Assembly (NCBI GenBank): GCA_963853835.1
Contig: OY970828.1
Span: 63,790,861 to 63,854,860, forward strand
Source of the DNA: Calendula officinalis
Taxonomy: Eukaryota > Streptophyta > Magnoliopsida > Asterales > Asteraceae
DNA: 64,000 nucleotides
Direction: 5' to 3'
Positions 49,210-61,988 of the stretch are shown here, in pieces (the stretch's first letter is position 1; every line of letters begins with the position of its first letter). A program made the translations under genes and the position numbers. The notes below the pieces were generated by a model. That model saw nothing but the letters and a program-made list of their open reading frames with translations, was not told the origin of the DNA and did no database searches.

Positions 49210-51340
49210 ATTGAGCAGACAAGTACTAACCTTTAGCAGCGAAAAATGCTTGGAATGCTTGGATCCGTCGTAAATGCTTGGAATTTAGCAGCGAAAAATG
49301 GAACACAAACTTTGAATCTGATGACGTATCGGATCCGTCGTAATAAATTGTTGAAGAACAAATAACAAAAGAATTTGAACCGAGTATCATAGTCGAGATG
49401 CAAGAGAAGTTGAGGTGTTCGGGGATTTTGCCATAGAAATCGTGAAATAAAGGGAGGAGAGTGATTATTGATCAAAGAAACCCTAGAAAGAGGCGAGATG
49501 AGCTGGTGTTCACGGAATTGGCTGAGTAATTCGTTGACTAATGACATGGCATATTGGACCAATGATAGAGCTCCAAACTGATGAGTTGGCATGCAAAACT
49601 AATAGCACAAATTGACTTAACTTACTGGAATTCGGTCAAATTGTCACAAAACTTTGGCAAGAAAATACCGAATGAATCACATGCTGGAGAAACCTACAAT
49701 AAAGTCAATGTTGGTCCTGCAAATGAGTAAATTAAAGAACAAATTTCAAATTTGCCTTCAAACTTACAAAAAGATGGAATCTTGAATATGAATTTAATCA
49801 AATAAATGTACCATTAGATGATCTTGCAGCACAAGATAGGTAGCACATGTTACAGTACATTTAATTTGTACTTCATTTACTAATAAAGCTCTCGACATTT
49901 GTTGATACTGCAAGATCAACAGTATCAACTTCAAATTCGGTTAGATTTTCCACATACATACGCTTTTTAACTGAAAAATTATAAAAATTAGCACAAAAAT
50001 GGCATTATATTGTTAGGTCCGTCAAATATGGGTCAAACTTACTTGTAAATATGCTTAATGGCTTTAACTGACTTTTAACATATTCTTAATGGCTGCAAAC
50101 AAACCATGAATAATTTTAAACTAAGACAAATTATTACTACATTCATTTCATAACTATGCTTACGTTAAAAAATTGGTGATTTTAGTAAGGTCAAAATCAA
50201 GTTCATAAAATTTACCAGATACTTGTAGCAATCGATTCACCACCTTATACAATTGCTTCTCATTTGTACAAATGCTCATGATATTACAAAAAAAGGGCTC
50301 TTTATATTACAAAAAAAAATGTGTAAGATTAGTACAATATTACAACAAAGAAACTTGTAAATGACATCAGTGCAAATGGTATATGGAAGAATAGTGCTGG
50401 TAAATTTTTATTGGCAAATCGGGTTATTTATATGTAACATGTTCCGTAATTGAAATATAGCCAATTCCCAATTACTTAAATCAACAGTAAAAAATATAGC
50501 CTTACCATTTCAAATTGTTTAGTTTGATGATTGGCTTGATGCTACATTCATTTTCTAATCCACATTTTTTTATTTCACAGGTAATTTCCATAAACACAAG
50601 CAATTTCCATGAGCACAACTTTTGATTCTAGCACACAATTGTAACAATCAAGATTAAGATTAAAAAACTGAACCATTACCTCCTTGAATTATCAAATTAA
50701 ATTAAACTCACTTTAGTAAAAAATTGTCAACAAATTGCGGATGTCAAAAGCGATAATCAGGAACATTTAGAGCAAAATCACAGCTCCATAGGCTAAAATT
50801 ACAATTTCAAAGGTGAAATCAATACAGATTGAAACAAAAAACTTACCTAATTATGATTAGTGATTGTCGGATGTCGATTGATTCTTCTTAAATGGAGAGG
50901 GGAAAATACAGAAATGGGAGCAGAGTGGCAGAAGATGGTTGTGCTGGTGCCGGCAGTGGCGGTGGCGGGGTTATGGAAGAAGAGCTTTTGGGTTGTGGGA
51001 GAAAAGGAGAGGGTCGTCGTTGAAGGTTTGGTCGGATGTCGATTTGATTCTTCGGGGATGGAGATGGAAAGCAGAGTGGCGTAAGATGGATGCGCTGGTG
51101 GAGGGGTTATCGAAGAAGAGTGATGGGTTGTGGGATAAGAGGAGAGGTAGAGAGAAGACTGCAATAGTGCTAGGGTTTAGCAGAATGTCGATTGAAGCAC
51201 GGAGTAGAGGGAGTAGAAGGAGAGATATGGGATGCCACGTGGACGAATGGGGGAATTATACGTGGCATTATGGACCAATGAAAATGGTTGAAAGTGATTA
51301 GTTGGCAAAATAAAATCATACGTAGCCTCATATATAGGTT
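49210..51340 (-). other. Helitron 5' region, non-coding
   Basis: Frames at 49233-49592 and 50847-51301 overlap repeat-like leader sequence and have no protein match I recognise. On the minus strand, CCAACTCATCAGTTTGGAGC (about 49585) parallels CAACTTGGCAGTTTGGAGC at 62550. The middle is AT-rich with no gene. Confidence 0.45.
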
Positions 51341-51438
51341 AACATTTTAGCCATATCACCAAACGTACTATAAATTATCTTCATGTTGCTCCTCCGGCGC
51401 TTCCAAAATTAAGGAAGGGCTATTTGATTACATACAAC

Positions 51439-51978
51439 TAGGGGTGGTAATTTAGTTCGGGTTTCGGTTGACTAGTTCGGGTTGACGATTGGTGGTTTAG
51501 AAACGTTAAACCTGAAACCGACTTGTTTATATAAACAAGTGAGATATCTCAACCCTAACATATTTACCTTCAACCCGAACATGATCCATATAATTCGATT
51601 AATTAAACAAGTTAAACATGTTAGCAGGTCAAACAAGTTAAACGAGTCTTGTTATAATTGCACAAATTCATAACAAAATACCAAAACACCAAATTACTAA
51701 GTAACACTTTTAGTTTTTATCTAACTATTAGTTACGATTGAACTATTAAACTATAAATTAAGTATAAATATATATTTTTACAATACATTTTAATAATTAA
51801 ACAATTTGACGGTTCGACCTATTTAAATTATTATTGACACAAATCTAACCCATTTAATAAATGGGTTTGTTGAGTCAACCCGAGACTGACCCAAAACTTT
51901 TTTACCTCAACCAAAAACTGTTTATTTTCGTGTCGGTTTCAGGTCGCATCCGTGTTGGGTCAGAATTTACCACCCCTA
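51439..51978. mobile_element. hAT-type MITE, family 1, copy 2
   Basis: TAGGGGTGG...CCACCCCTA is flanked by a perfect 8-bp duplication CATACAAC (51431-51438 and 51979-51986). The interior follows the copy at 4102-4654 but its CGGGT words are more eroded. Confidence 0.92.
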
Positions 51979-51986
51979 CATACAAC

Positions 51987-52345
51987 CAAGACTCGGGAGT
52001 TTAAGTCCCAAAATGAACACAGTCGATACTTAAGAGTAAATTACGGGAGTTTAAGTCCCAAAATGAACATAGTTGATACTTAAATTAGAAAAAATCTCAA
52101 AGAAGAATAAAAAAGAGTATTTAAGGTAGCTCGTCAACAAGCAAAACCAATCGTAGTTTATGCACCTTAAATTATGAATTTCTTTATTTTTGTATTTTAT
52201 GCATTTTAAATTATGTAATGTTTAATTTTATGCTTTTTAAATTATGTAATGTTTACTTTTTAAGTAACAAAATATTAATTTAGTTTATTTATATGTATTA
52301 TTAAAAACAATATATTTTGAAAGAAAAAAAGTAGTTTAGTGGTGT
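51987..52345. other. AT-rich intergenic, no gene seen
   Basis: Contains a direct repeat ACGGGAGTTTAAGTCCCAAA / TCGGGAGTTTAAGTCCCAAA at about 51993 and 52043. Nothing else. Confidence 0.35.
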
Positions 52346-52866
52346 AGGGGTGTAATTAAGCCGAGCCGAGCTCAAGCTCGACTAGGTTCGGGCTCGTTTA
52401 AGTTTTAAGGAGCTCGAGCTCAACTCGTTTCGAGCCTTATATGTAAAGCTCGGGCTCGGCTTGTTTAGGTTTTCGCATGTTCGGACTCGACTCGATTAGG
52501 CTCATTTAAGCTCTCATATACACAAAAATATATATTTTTTATTTAATTATAATATTTAATATATTATGTAAGCACTTCATTTTTATATTATGTTATATAC
52601 ATATATGTATAGTATACACACACACATAAGTATAAAAATATATAATATATAATTATATTTTCGTAATAATTAATATATATTTTTTCGTTTAGGCTCGCGA
52701 GCCTAATCAATCTTAGTGGATCAAGCTCGGGCTCGGGCTCGTTTAATAAACGAGCTCTTAGTTAAGCTCAGACTCGGCTCATTCTCGTTTAAGCTCGGCT
52801 CGTTTCGAGCTTTCAACGAGCCGATCCCGAGTAGCTCACGAACGGCTCGGCTCGTTTTCACCCCTA
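52346..52866. mobile_element. hAT-type MITE, GAGCTCG-rich
   Basis: TAGGGGTGTAATTAAG at the left and TTTTCACCCCTA at the right are inverted. The interior has many GAGCTCGAGCT/AGCTCGGGCTCG words in both orientations around an AT-rich centre with (AC)n. A clean 8-bp duplication was not found, so the copy may be old. Confidence 0.7.
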
Positions 52867-52894
52867 GGTGCATCACATGATATTTGTAATATTT

Positions 52895-53170
52895 AGTTTA
52901 AGTCTATGCACGGTCAAGACTGAACCGAACCACATTGAACCGAAGCAAAAGTTGAACTGATACAATGGTTTCGACCGGCTCCGAGAACCGAACCAATGAC
53001 GTTTGGATACGAACCGAACCGAACCGGTCCGAAAACCGAGAAGGTTTTTTGATTTTTTTCGGTTTCTCATTAGCTTTGGACCGACACAGCTTGGAACCGG
53101 ACCGAGAAACCGAACCGATATAGCTCGGTCCGGTCCGGTTTTGTTCGATGTTTCCAATCAGTTCGTGGTC
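52895..53170. repeat. ACCGAACC-rich repeat, copy 2
   Basis: GAACCGAACC and CCGGTCCGG words repeat in both orientations, with the same order of landmarks as 11400-11715. The overlapping frames on both strands (52873-53188) are shadows of this repeat. Confidence 0.5.
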
Positions 53171-53651
53171 CAATTTGAATCGGCCTAATTCAGATTATCT
53201 TTTTGTGCTACTAGTACCTACTATTCTCGGTTTGTCACTACCCATTACCCGTTTCTTTCTTACTAAATAATTAACACTAAAATCACATAAAAATTAAATT
53301 AAAATAAATTCGACTTGTATCTTTATCTATTATTTGACACCTTTTTATTTTAGTAAGACATAATTTTCAACCAACCTACTTTCTATTTCGGGAAATATTT
53401 GCGTTAATAAAAATTGGCATCCCAAAGACAAACAACAACGACCTTAATGTTATTAGCAAGGAGTTTTAAGACTACCCGTAATGGGTGACCAAACTAACTG
53501 CCACCTCTGCGCCACATCATCTTTCTTTCTCTTGATCAAACACATGACCAGACAGCGACCTATAGCCCGTAATCGGCGACCGAATCAGCGACCGACTTTT
53601 TATTTTTTATTTTGCAAATTATTAATATATATCTATATTACTTATATTTTA
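53171..53651. other. Intergenic, no gene seen
   Basis: Nothing recognised. The frame at 53481-53738 runs into a MITE. Confidence 0.3.
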
Positions 53652-53653
53652 TA

Positions 53654-53956
53654 CTTCCTCCGATTCAAAATAAGTGCTACACTTCTACTTTCACGGTTTT
53701 TGAAGCAAAATAGTGTAATGATGGTTAAATTAGATTAATTGAATGATTAGTGAATAATGGGTCCCACAGCTTTTGAATAAAGTGGGGTTAATGATGTTTA
53801 AAAATAAAAAAAGGGTAAATGAGTCATTTCACTTTGTTAAAATAGATAGTTAGTGGGTGTGGATCCTACTATTTTTTGCCATTTATGAAAACTGTAGCAT
53901 TTATTTTGAATCACCCATTTATGGAAAGTGTATCACTTATTTTGAATCGGAGGAAG
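53654..53956. mobile_element. Stowaway MITE
   Basis: CTTCCTCCGATTCAAAATAA and its exact complement TTATTTTGAATCGGAGGAAG form the ends, with a TA duplication on each side (53652-53653 and 53957-53958). The perfect terminal inverted repeats suggest recent origin or strong conservation. Length 303 bp. Confidence 0.9.
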
Positions 53957-54008
53957 TATATAATATATTATTAAATTATTAAATTATTAATATATATATA
54001 TATATATA

Positions 54009-55521
<1,513 letters not shown>

Positions 55522-55524
55522 TAA

Positions 55525-55857
55525 GAGAGGAAGGTGTGGTGGCAAGCCACCCCTCGCCAATCCTGAGTGGCACCAATTTGGCTCAAAACTCCCTTCGCCA
55601 CCACACCCTTCGTGGGTTGAGTACTTGAGTGAGGGGTTTTGCCGGTGGTTTGGCCAGGAGGGATGAGACTTGAGAGAGTGTCTTTTTAAGGGTATTTTGT
55701 AGGTAAGATATTGTTTGGTGGCTCTAAAGGAGTATTATTGATTAGTTATGGTAAATTGGGTTTTTTGGGGGTTTTGAATGTGAAATGTGAAATAATGTTG
55801 TGACTTATAGGCGACGCTGATGTGAGCATTTGACTTAAGCCACCATACCCACCTCTC
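55525..55857. mobile_element. PIF/Harbinger MITE related to 58514-61985
   Basis: The ends GAGAGGAAGGTGTGGTGGC and the complement-type GCCACCATACCCACCTCTC are flanked by TAA duplications (55522-55524 and 55858-55860). The stretch GGGGTTTTGAATGTGAAATG (about 55769) matches the minus strand of 58565-58615, so it is a short derivative of the same family in opposite orientation. Confidence 0.85.
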
Positions 55858-55860
55858 TAA

Positions 55861-56217
55861 GTTACAATGATATATGTTGATTATTTGACATTAATTACTT
55901 ATCTATCATATTATATTTATTAATAAATAAACTTATATTATTTTATTGAATATCATCTAATACTACCATCACTACTCAGTCACCACTGAAGTACGCACCT
56001 CCATCACCTTATGTTCTGGGTATGTCACTACTCAGTACCTGTTTCTTTCTTAGTAAATACGAGTACTTAATTTTACACATTTAATTCGTAAAATTTAAAA
56101 CAAAAATGAATTCAAGTTGTATGTTAATAAATGCATACAAATTATCTACGAGCGTGCAATACTCTCTTGAAAAATAGAATAATTAGATATTATAGTTTAC
56201 CATATACACTTGTTCCC
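55861..56217. other. Upstream intergenic region of the DUF868 gene
   Basis: AT-rich, no gene. The final part is presumably promoter. Confidence 0.3.
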
Positions 56218-56225
56218 TATAAAAA
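56218..56225 (+). promoter_or_regulatory. TATA box of the DUF868 gene
   Basis: TATAAAAA lies 290 bases before the start codon. Initiation about 30 bases downstream would give a pyrimidine-rich leader of roughly 255 nucleotides. Confidence 0.6.
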
Positions 56226-56507
56226 GTAATGGGGCCGGCCAGCGAATTTGTGGGTTGGCACGACCACATTTTAAAACATGAAAATAGGACGTGACATTCA
56301 CGACACTCGCCCCACTTCGATTCTCATTTTCTTAACAAAAGCCGTTAAAATCAGTGTTCTCTGAAACCCTTTTTATTATTTTTATTCCTTTTTTTTCATT
56401 CTTTCTCTCATTTCACCCAAATCTCAAGCAACTCTGCTTCAATTATTTATATGGGTTCCTAGATTTCATCCATAACTCTTCTGGGTTTCTCTTAAATTCC
56501 CGTAAAA

Positions 56508-57407
56508 ATGAAAGACTTCCCTTCTTGTTTTGGTGAAAATGGAGTACAAGTTGCAGATGCATCTTGTACAAGTACCGCAGACGCAGCAGCAACAACGATT
56601 GCATCTAATGTAAGTAAAGTTAAAGCTTCTCAAAACTTGGTGACTTGTGTTTACCAATGTAAATTACTTGGTAAATCTCGTTTAATTATCATTAATTGGA
56701 GCAAGAGTATCGTGGGTTATTGTTTCACCGTTGAAATTGAAGATTTATCACATAAATGTCTCAACAAAATCGATGTTAAACCTTCAATTTTCTCAAAAAG
56801 AAAAGGCTCCAAAACCTTAGAAGTTGATTTCGTTACGATTGATGTTTATTGGGATCTCACGAATGCTAAATTCGGGTCAAACCCGGAACCCATTGAGGGT
56901 TACTATGTGGGTCTCGGTTACAAGGGTGAAATAGTTTTGTTAATTGGGGATCTGAGAAAAGAAATGTTCAAGAAAACCAAATATGTAACAAATTCGATGA
57001 GAATATTGAAAAGGGAACATATTTTTGGAAAGAAATTTTACACCACTAGAGCTCAATTTAAAGATAACGGGCCGACCCATGATCTTAAAATAGAATGTGA
57101 CACATTCGGGCTCGATGATCCTAAACTTGTGGTGCGGTTGAATACGAAGATAGTTTTGCAAGTGAAGAATTTGGTGTGGAAATTTAGAGGGAATTACACG
57201 ATTTCGGTTGATGGGATTCCTGTGGAAGTATATTGGGATGTGTATAATTGGTTGTTTGGATCAATAACGGGAAATGCGGTTTTCATGTTTCAAACGTGTT
57301 CGGGTTCTGAGAAATGTGGGGTGTTTGGTGATCGGTCTATAGTTTCATGGCCTAATTCACAGAGTTCTAATTTTTGTTTGACACTTTATGCCTGGAAGAA
57401 TGAATGA
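56508..57407 (+). CDS. DUF868 family protein (single exon)
   Basis: The frame encodes 299 residues without introns, close to the usual length of plant DUF868 proteins. After a Ser/Ala/Thr-rich N-terminus (1-40) the family opening SQNLVTCVYQCKLLGKSRLI appears at 41-60. Two similar motifs, VYWDLTNAKFG (113-123) and VYWDVYNWLFG (241-251), suggest an internal repeat of a beta-rich fold. Most of the rest is a conserved mix of beta-like strands (EIVLLIGDLRKEMF; LVVRLNTKIVLQVKNLVWKFRGNY). There is no signal peptide, membrane span or known catalytic motif. Function is unknown in the family. The start codon is the first ATG after the leader and the frame is intact, so it is probably expressed. Confidence 0.92.
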   Translation: MKDFPSCFGENGVQVADASCTSTADAAATTIASNVSKVKASQNLVTCVYQCKLLGKSRLIIINWSKSIVGYCFTVEIEDLSHKCLNKIDVKPSIFSKRKGSKTLEVDFVTIDVYWDLTNAKFGSNPEPIEGYYVGLGYKGEIVLLIGDLRKEMFKKTKYVTNSMRILKREHIFGKKFYTTRAQFKDNGPTHDLKIECDTFGLDDPKLVVRLNTKIVLQVKNLVWKFRGNYTISVDGIPVEVYWDVYNWLFGSITGNAVFMFQTCSGSEKCGVFGDRSIVSWPNSQSSNFCLTLYAWKNE

Positions 57408-57849
57408 TGTAATTTATTTATTTTTGAAATCGCTAACTATGTTCGCGAAAACTTTGTTCCTTTGTTTACGGTTTTTTGTTTGAATATATACGCTTAAGTT
57501 ATATGTGAGATTTGAGATCTTGATTTTGGTTCTAAATTTCCAATTACGGTTTATAGGTGATTCTTTGATAAGTTAAATATTTGATGTTTATATGTAATAT
57601 CTTGTTATCTATGTGTATAATGTCATGTTTTTGCCACTTTCCTTGGTAAGATTTAGGTGATCTGTTACATTTAATTATTTATTTATTTGCCAGTGAATCG
57701 TCCAATTGATTACACTCATGCCGGGTTTTTCTTAGTACTACTATAAAAAATTGATGTCGAGTGTTCAACTAGAATCTCCTGCTGCTGCTTACAATTGTTG
57801 CCTTTAGTGTCAATCACGATTTAGCTTATTTGGAATCAAGTACATTGAA
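57408..57849. other. 3' flank of the DUF868 gene
   Basis: 3' untranslated and intergenic sequence, AT-rich. Nothing else was recognised. Confidence 0.3.
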
Positions 57850-58040
57850 ATCATCTGGTTATGGCGTCTAAAATAATCTCCTAAATGTCATGAGTTCGAT
57901 TCCTTTCTTGGGTAATCATTTATAATATGGTTTTTGGAAACTGTTATAGCAACGGTTATGTCGTGTACATTAGGAGCAAAGCTCGGCCACCTCGATGAGT
58001 ATTATAAACCGGAATACCCTTTTCTAAAATAAAAAAAAAC
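57850..58040 (+). repeat. SINE-like tRNA-derived sequence
   Basis: GTTATGGCGTCTAAAATAATC (A-box-like, weak) and ATGAGTTCGATTCCTTTC (B-box-like) precede a body of about 130 bp that ends in CTAAAATAAAAAAAAAC, an A-rich tail. No duplication was confirmed. Confidence 0.55.
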
Positions 58041-58170
58041 ATATGGCAGTGGCTTAGCGGTGAAAGCCCCCAAATTATTTACCAGAAGTCACGAGTTCGA
58101 TCCCTTACTTGATAAATATTTTATTAAATGATCTGGATCTAGGACAATGATGTTTGGTGAAGATTGTGGT
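58041..58170 (+). repeat. Second SINE-like sequence in tandem
   Basis: GCAGTGGCTTAGCGGTGAAAG is a good A-box-like match and CACGAGTTCGATCCCTTAC a good B-box-like match, 45 bases apart. It begins directly after the A-tail of the preceding SINE, so the two may form a dimer or a tail-targeted insertion. No tail of its own was seen. Confidence 0.6.
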
Positions 58171-58202
58171 GGCTAGTATGTGACAATGGATGGTTTGTTA
58201 TA

Positions 58203-58400
58203 TGGGTGTCGAATTTGTACTGAATAAAATCAACTAACATATTACCAACCGTGCCAAAATAAGTCGGTAGCTAATATGTTGGTAGCTAACATATTTGATT
58301 GGTAGTACCGTACCAATTAAGTAGTCATGGTACGATAATAATACAAATATTTAAATATCATGATTGTACCACAAAATATAAGTATATAACAATGTAAAAC
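58203..58400. repeat. GGTAGC/TACCAAC-rich MITE, partial copy 2
   Basis: GGGTGTCGAATTTGTAC corresponds to the reverse complement of the end of 40370-40998. It is followed by ACCAACCG, TCGGTAGCTAAT and GGTAGTACCGTACC words. The distal end is missing. Confidence 0.45.
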
Positions 58401-58637
58401 TAAGATTACAATTTTAATAAAAGAGTTAGCCTCTAATTTTACGAGTTAGAATATCGATGAGATGTTTAATAATTTTCTTATAAAGTTCATAATTTCTAAA
58501 TGGTAATTTTTTAGAGCATTAGATGTGGTGGTTTAAGCCACTTCGCCACTTCTGCGCCACCTATGCGTCACATCACCAATTCACATCTCACATTCAAAAC
58601 CCCCAAATACCCCATCTACCATCACTTAAGCCATTTG

Positions 58638-60370
58638 TGTAAAGACCCGAAATTTGTAAATAAATAAAATATGTAAAAATATGATAATTATGGATAAATC
58701 ATATAAAACACGTGGAAATTGGTTTCGTGTCGTTTGGACACCGTACAGGAAAGTTATGGGCGAAACCGGGTCAAGACACTTGATGAAAAGTGCAGCCCTG
58801 CTGCCTTAAGGAGTTCGCGACGCGAACTATTGATCACGATCGGGAACTAGCTCCAGGGAGTTTGGCCATGGGTCGCTAAGTAATTCGCGTTGGTTAACGA
58901 TCGCTAAGTTGGCATACGATTTGCAAAGTTAGCGACGCGAACTATTTCGCGTCGCGAAGTCTGGTCGTGCAGCATTAAAGACGGGTTGAGCTCATTTATT
59001 GCAAAGAAAAACCCTAGTTTTCTCCCACTCGAGCTTGTGACCGATTTTGGGTGTAAACCATCATTTGGAGCAGATTTCTTGGTCAAATCTTGTGATTCTT
59101 CACTCCTAGTTGAAGATTTAAGGTATATCTTCAATCCTTTGTAGTTGTAGCTTTAGATCTATGGATTTAGAAGCTTGGGGTTGAAACCCTAGTTCTTGGG
59201 GTTATGGGTTATGGTGATATAAATGGTGTATACACTTAATAGATGGTATATTAACAAAGGAAACAAGTGTATGATTATGATTTGTAAGAATCTTAAGGGT
59301 TGGTTAAACCTAGGGTTTGGTAATCATCATATTTGGGGGAAATGGATTAATGGGTGTTATCTAGAGGTAGATGAACACATTGGTAGTAGTTTATGATGAT
59401 AATCTTGTTGTGATAATTGTTTTAGACATTCGGTGAAGTATTGAAGTGGTCAAATTGTGAGCAAGGAACCGGCGGAAAGAATACGGTTAAAGCATCTTTA
59501 TTGCTAAGGTGAGTACGTGTGGAATTTTCTGAGTACATAGCCCTTTTAAATATTTTCATTACTTGTGTTATGGTCTATTTGCTTGATTGTATAGACTAGT
59601 AGATGATAGTTAGTTATACCGATGATAGTATTGAACTAACTTGTTTGATGATGAAAGTGATAGCCGAGAGCTAGATTGGCATAACCATAGGGTTATGAAG
59701 AGATTGAGATGATGTGATGATACGGGAGACTCCCCGATCATGAGGTGTGGATTGAGGGGCAGTTGGGATGGAATTCCCATCGACTCTTCCACGTTAGTAG
59801 TCTTACTCATTGGACGTATTCTGGTGGGCAAGGCAGGTATCGGTAGCGTGGGCGATCCTATTGCCGGTACCTTGTTTCTAGTTTTCTCGGGGGCGACCCG
59901 ATAACTAGATATGTATGTGGTTCTAGCTAGTTCGGGGGCGACCCGATAGCTAGACGTGATTGCTAGATAAGCAAGGTTGATAGGGTCACACTAAGGTGAC
60001 TAGACTGGATAGTTGGATATATATATGTATATTGATTGGTTATATGAAACGTGACATTTCATTTTATTATCGGGTCTAAACCCATGTAGCTCACGAGACG
60101 TTTTTGTCTCACGTACTCCTTGTTTGTTTTGCTATGTACTCAGGTTCGGGATCGAAGATTTAGGTACGCATGGATAGAGATGCGGGGCCTAGATTAGAAG
60201 AACACTAGATTGGATTTAATCTTAGCTTGGTTATGATCTATTTTGTAACACCTACTTTTATACTCTGATTTCATACCAAGGTTTTTGTAAATCCAAATTG
60301 AGGATGTTCTTCTATTTATAAAAATGTTTTATTTTGGCCAATATTTGGTATTAAAATTTGAGGTGTTACA
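58638..60370 (+). mobile_element. Solo Ty3/gypsy-type LTR
   Basis: TGTAAAGACCCG...GAGGTGTTACA is flanked by a perfect 5-bp duplication ATTTG (58633-58637 and 60371-60375), with no internal retrotransposon sequence. It therefore arose by recombination between two LTRs. It contains GCGACGCGAACT and TTCGCGTCGCGAA palindromes near 58815-58960. Short minus-strand frames inside are not genes. Confidence 0.92.
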
Positions 60371-60565
60371 ATTTGGGCCCCACCACCATTTTTTTCTTTT
60401 TTCTTTTTTTAAAAACATAATACTTCATTAAAATAAATATTACACAATACAAATTAAAAATACCTAAAAAATAAAAAAAATAACCGAAAATAAAAAAAAA
60501 TTACGGAAAAAATAAAAAAATACCGAAAATTAGGAAAAAAATACCGAAAATTAAACAAAAAAAAA

Positions 60566-61670
60566 CTACTCGTCGTCCACGTCAAGGTCATCTTCGTCGA
60601 CGGAGTATTTTTGGCGGATCGCCTTTTTTTCTTTGACGATTCTCGCCTTATCTTCGCGCCCCAAACCTTGGGTGTTAGTGCTTAGGAATCGCAATTCCTC
60701 CAAACGCACGAAAACGTCATCCCGCGCCTTTGACCTTTCGTAAGCTGATTGAGCGGCTTCACTTTTCCGCCTAAACTCGGCCATCATAGCCTCGCCAAGG
60801 TCCGGCGGTGCGGCACTTCCGGCGGTGTTAGCGCCGGATGAACTTTCCGACCTACTTTTCTTTGCCTTACGAGACTTTCCCGCCGGACTTGGTCTCGTAT
60901 CTTCCCGAAAAGTTCTTCATTATCGGAGAGCGAAATGGGTGCGGGGGCGTCCCATTTCGGGCAATGGCGCAAAACTTCCCACGCACCTTCGTTGTTAAAT
61001 TGTTTTTTTGACGACGACTCGTCACGGTACGCTTGTCGGACACGGGCCATAAAGTCGACCTCATTTTCACCGCTTCGGCTTGTACGTTGTAGACGTTTGT
61101 AGATACCGTTGAATTTTTGACAATTACCATTTAAGGTCGTCCACTTCCCCGTCAACATGTCTTTGGTACGCGGCGTACCAACATCCTTGTTGAACTCAAC
61201 AAGGATTTTGTTCCAAAAACATTCATCGGATTGGTCGGCGCCCTTTTCGCGGTCCTCGGAAACGCTAACTCAACACTCCGCCAATAAAACTTCTCCGGCG
61301 GCGTCCCAACGCATGACCTTCCGACTTAGTTGACGGCAACTTTTTTCCCCCTTCTTCTCGCCTTTTCAACGGCGTCGGTGTCTTGAGGGGGTTGGTGTTG
61401 TTGAAATTGTTGTGGTTGTGAAGATTGTGGTTGTGACCATTGGTGTTGTGACCACATTTGAGGAGGGGGTTGGTGTTGTTGAAGGTTTTGAAATTGTTGT
61501 TGAAGGATATAGTGGTTGTATTGGTCTTGGGAAAATGGCGGCATCACGGTGTTTTGGGTGGACGATACCGATTGTTGGGACGAAGGGGTTGACGGATTGG
61601 ACGGCGATGAGCCGGAACCTCCCCATCCGAGAATACCGTTCATCCAATCGGGGTGTGGTGGTTGAGACAT
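60566..61670 (-). pseudogene. Broken Myb/SANT-like ORF of a PIF/Harbinger element
   Basis: On the minus strand the frame starts MSQPPHPDWMNGILGWGG, runs through a Gln/Pro-rich segment and reaches RRRGKKVAVN with a stop at 61326. In the next frame follow the Myb-like trihelix features (FWNKILVEFNKD; TGKWTTLNGNCQKFNGIY; GAWEVLRHCPKWD). In a third frame follows a charged, helical C-terminus (AMMAEFRRKSEAAQSAYERS ... VDEDDLDVDDE). Breaks are a frameshift near 61326, an in-frame TGA near 61270 and a frameshift near 60895. This architecture matches the plant Harbinger ORF1/NAM-associated family (sometimes labelled glutathione S-transferase T3-like in automatic annotation). Its usual role is to bind the element's DNA together with a DDE transposase. 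Confidence 0.85.
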
Positions 61671-61988
61671 TTTGGAGAGTTTTGAGAGTGAAAGGGTAAC
61701 AAATTGTAGAGAGTTTTAGAGAGTGGAAGTGTAAGAAATGGTGTGAAAAAATGTAATGGTTAAATGGGTTATTTATAATAGGTTTTATTTATAAAAAAAA
61801 ATGAAAATTCAGGAAAACTAGCCGTTGCCAACGGCTAGTACACGTGGCACTCGCTCATTGGCTCGCTGCATGCGTCGACGGTCCGGCGCCTCGCCTCACT
61901 CACGTAGCGGACGGTGTGGTGGCGAGGCCGGCGAGGTGAGGTGGCATCCGGCGCCCCCTCTCCTTCGCCACCACACCGGATTCTCTTA

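Larger units (their letters stand above)
46885..51345 (-). mobile_element. Helitron carrying kinase gene fragments
   Basis: Read on the minus strand, the 3' end shows a GC hairpin CCCGCCC-AGTC-GGGCGGG (46914-46897). Nine to twelve bases later it shows the terminal CTAG (46888-46885) followed by T, the classic Helitron 3' terminus inserted between A and T. At the other end the minus-strand sequence CCTATATATGAGGCTACG, then TTGCCAACTAATC and CATTGGTCCATAATGCCACG, is homologous to the Helitron-like 5' end at 62508 on the + strand. Its first bases are mutated from TC, so that boundary is approximate. A second 5'-type block near 49540-49600 suggests a nested or chimeric copy. No Rep-helicase was found, so it is non-autonomous. 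Confidence 0.75.
58514..61985 (-). mobile_element. PIF/Harbinger element split by a solo LTR
   Basis: GAGCATTAGATGTGGTGG at the left pairs with the right end (reverse complement GAGAATCCGGTGTGGTGG). TTA duplications flank both (58511-58513 and 61986-61988). Removing the nested LTR and its 5-bp duplication leaves about 1734 bp. It carries only the Myb-like ORF, on the minus strand; no DDE transposase is present. It is therefore a non-autonomous derivative. Confidence 0.88.

Noticed and set aside
50847..51301. Overlapping Ser/Thr/Pro-rich and Arg/Gly-rich frames on both strands
   Set aside because: They lie in the Helitron 5' region. No family is recognised, and mutual antisense frames suggest composition effects.
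52346..52866. 8-bp target duplication for the GAGCTCG-rich MITE
   Set aside because: The flanks share only a short GGTG word, not enough to call a duplication.
61412..61699. Plus-strand 95-residue frame
   Set aside because: It is the shadow of the Gln/Pro-rich part of the Harbinger ORF on the minus strand.
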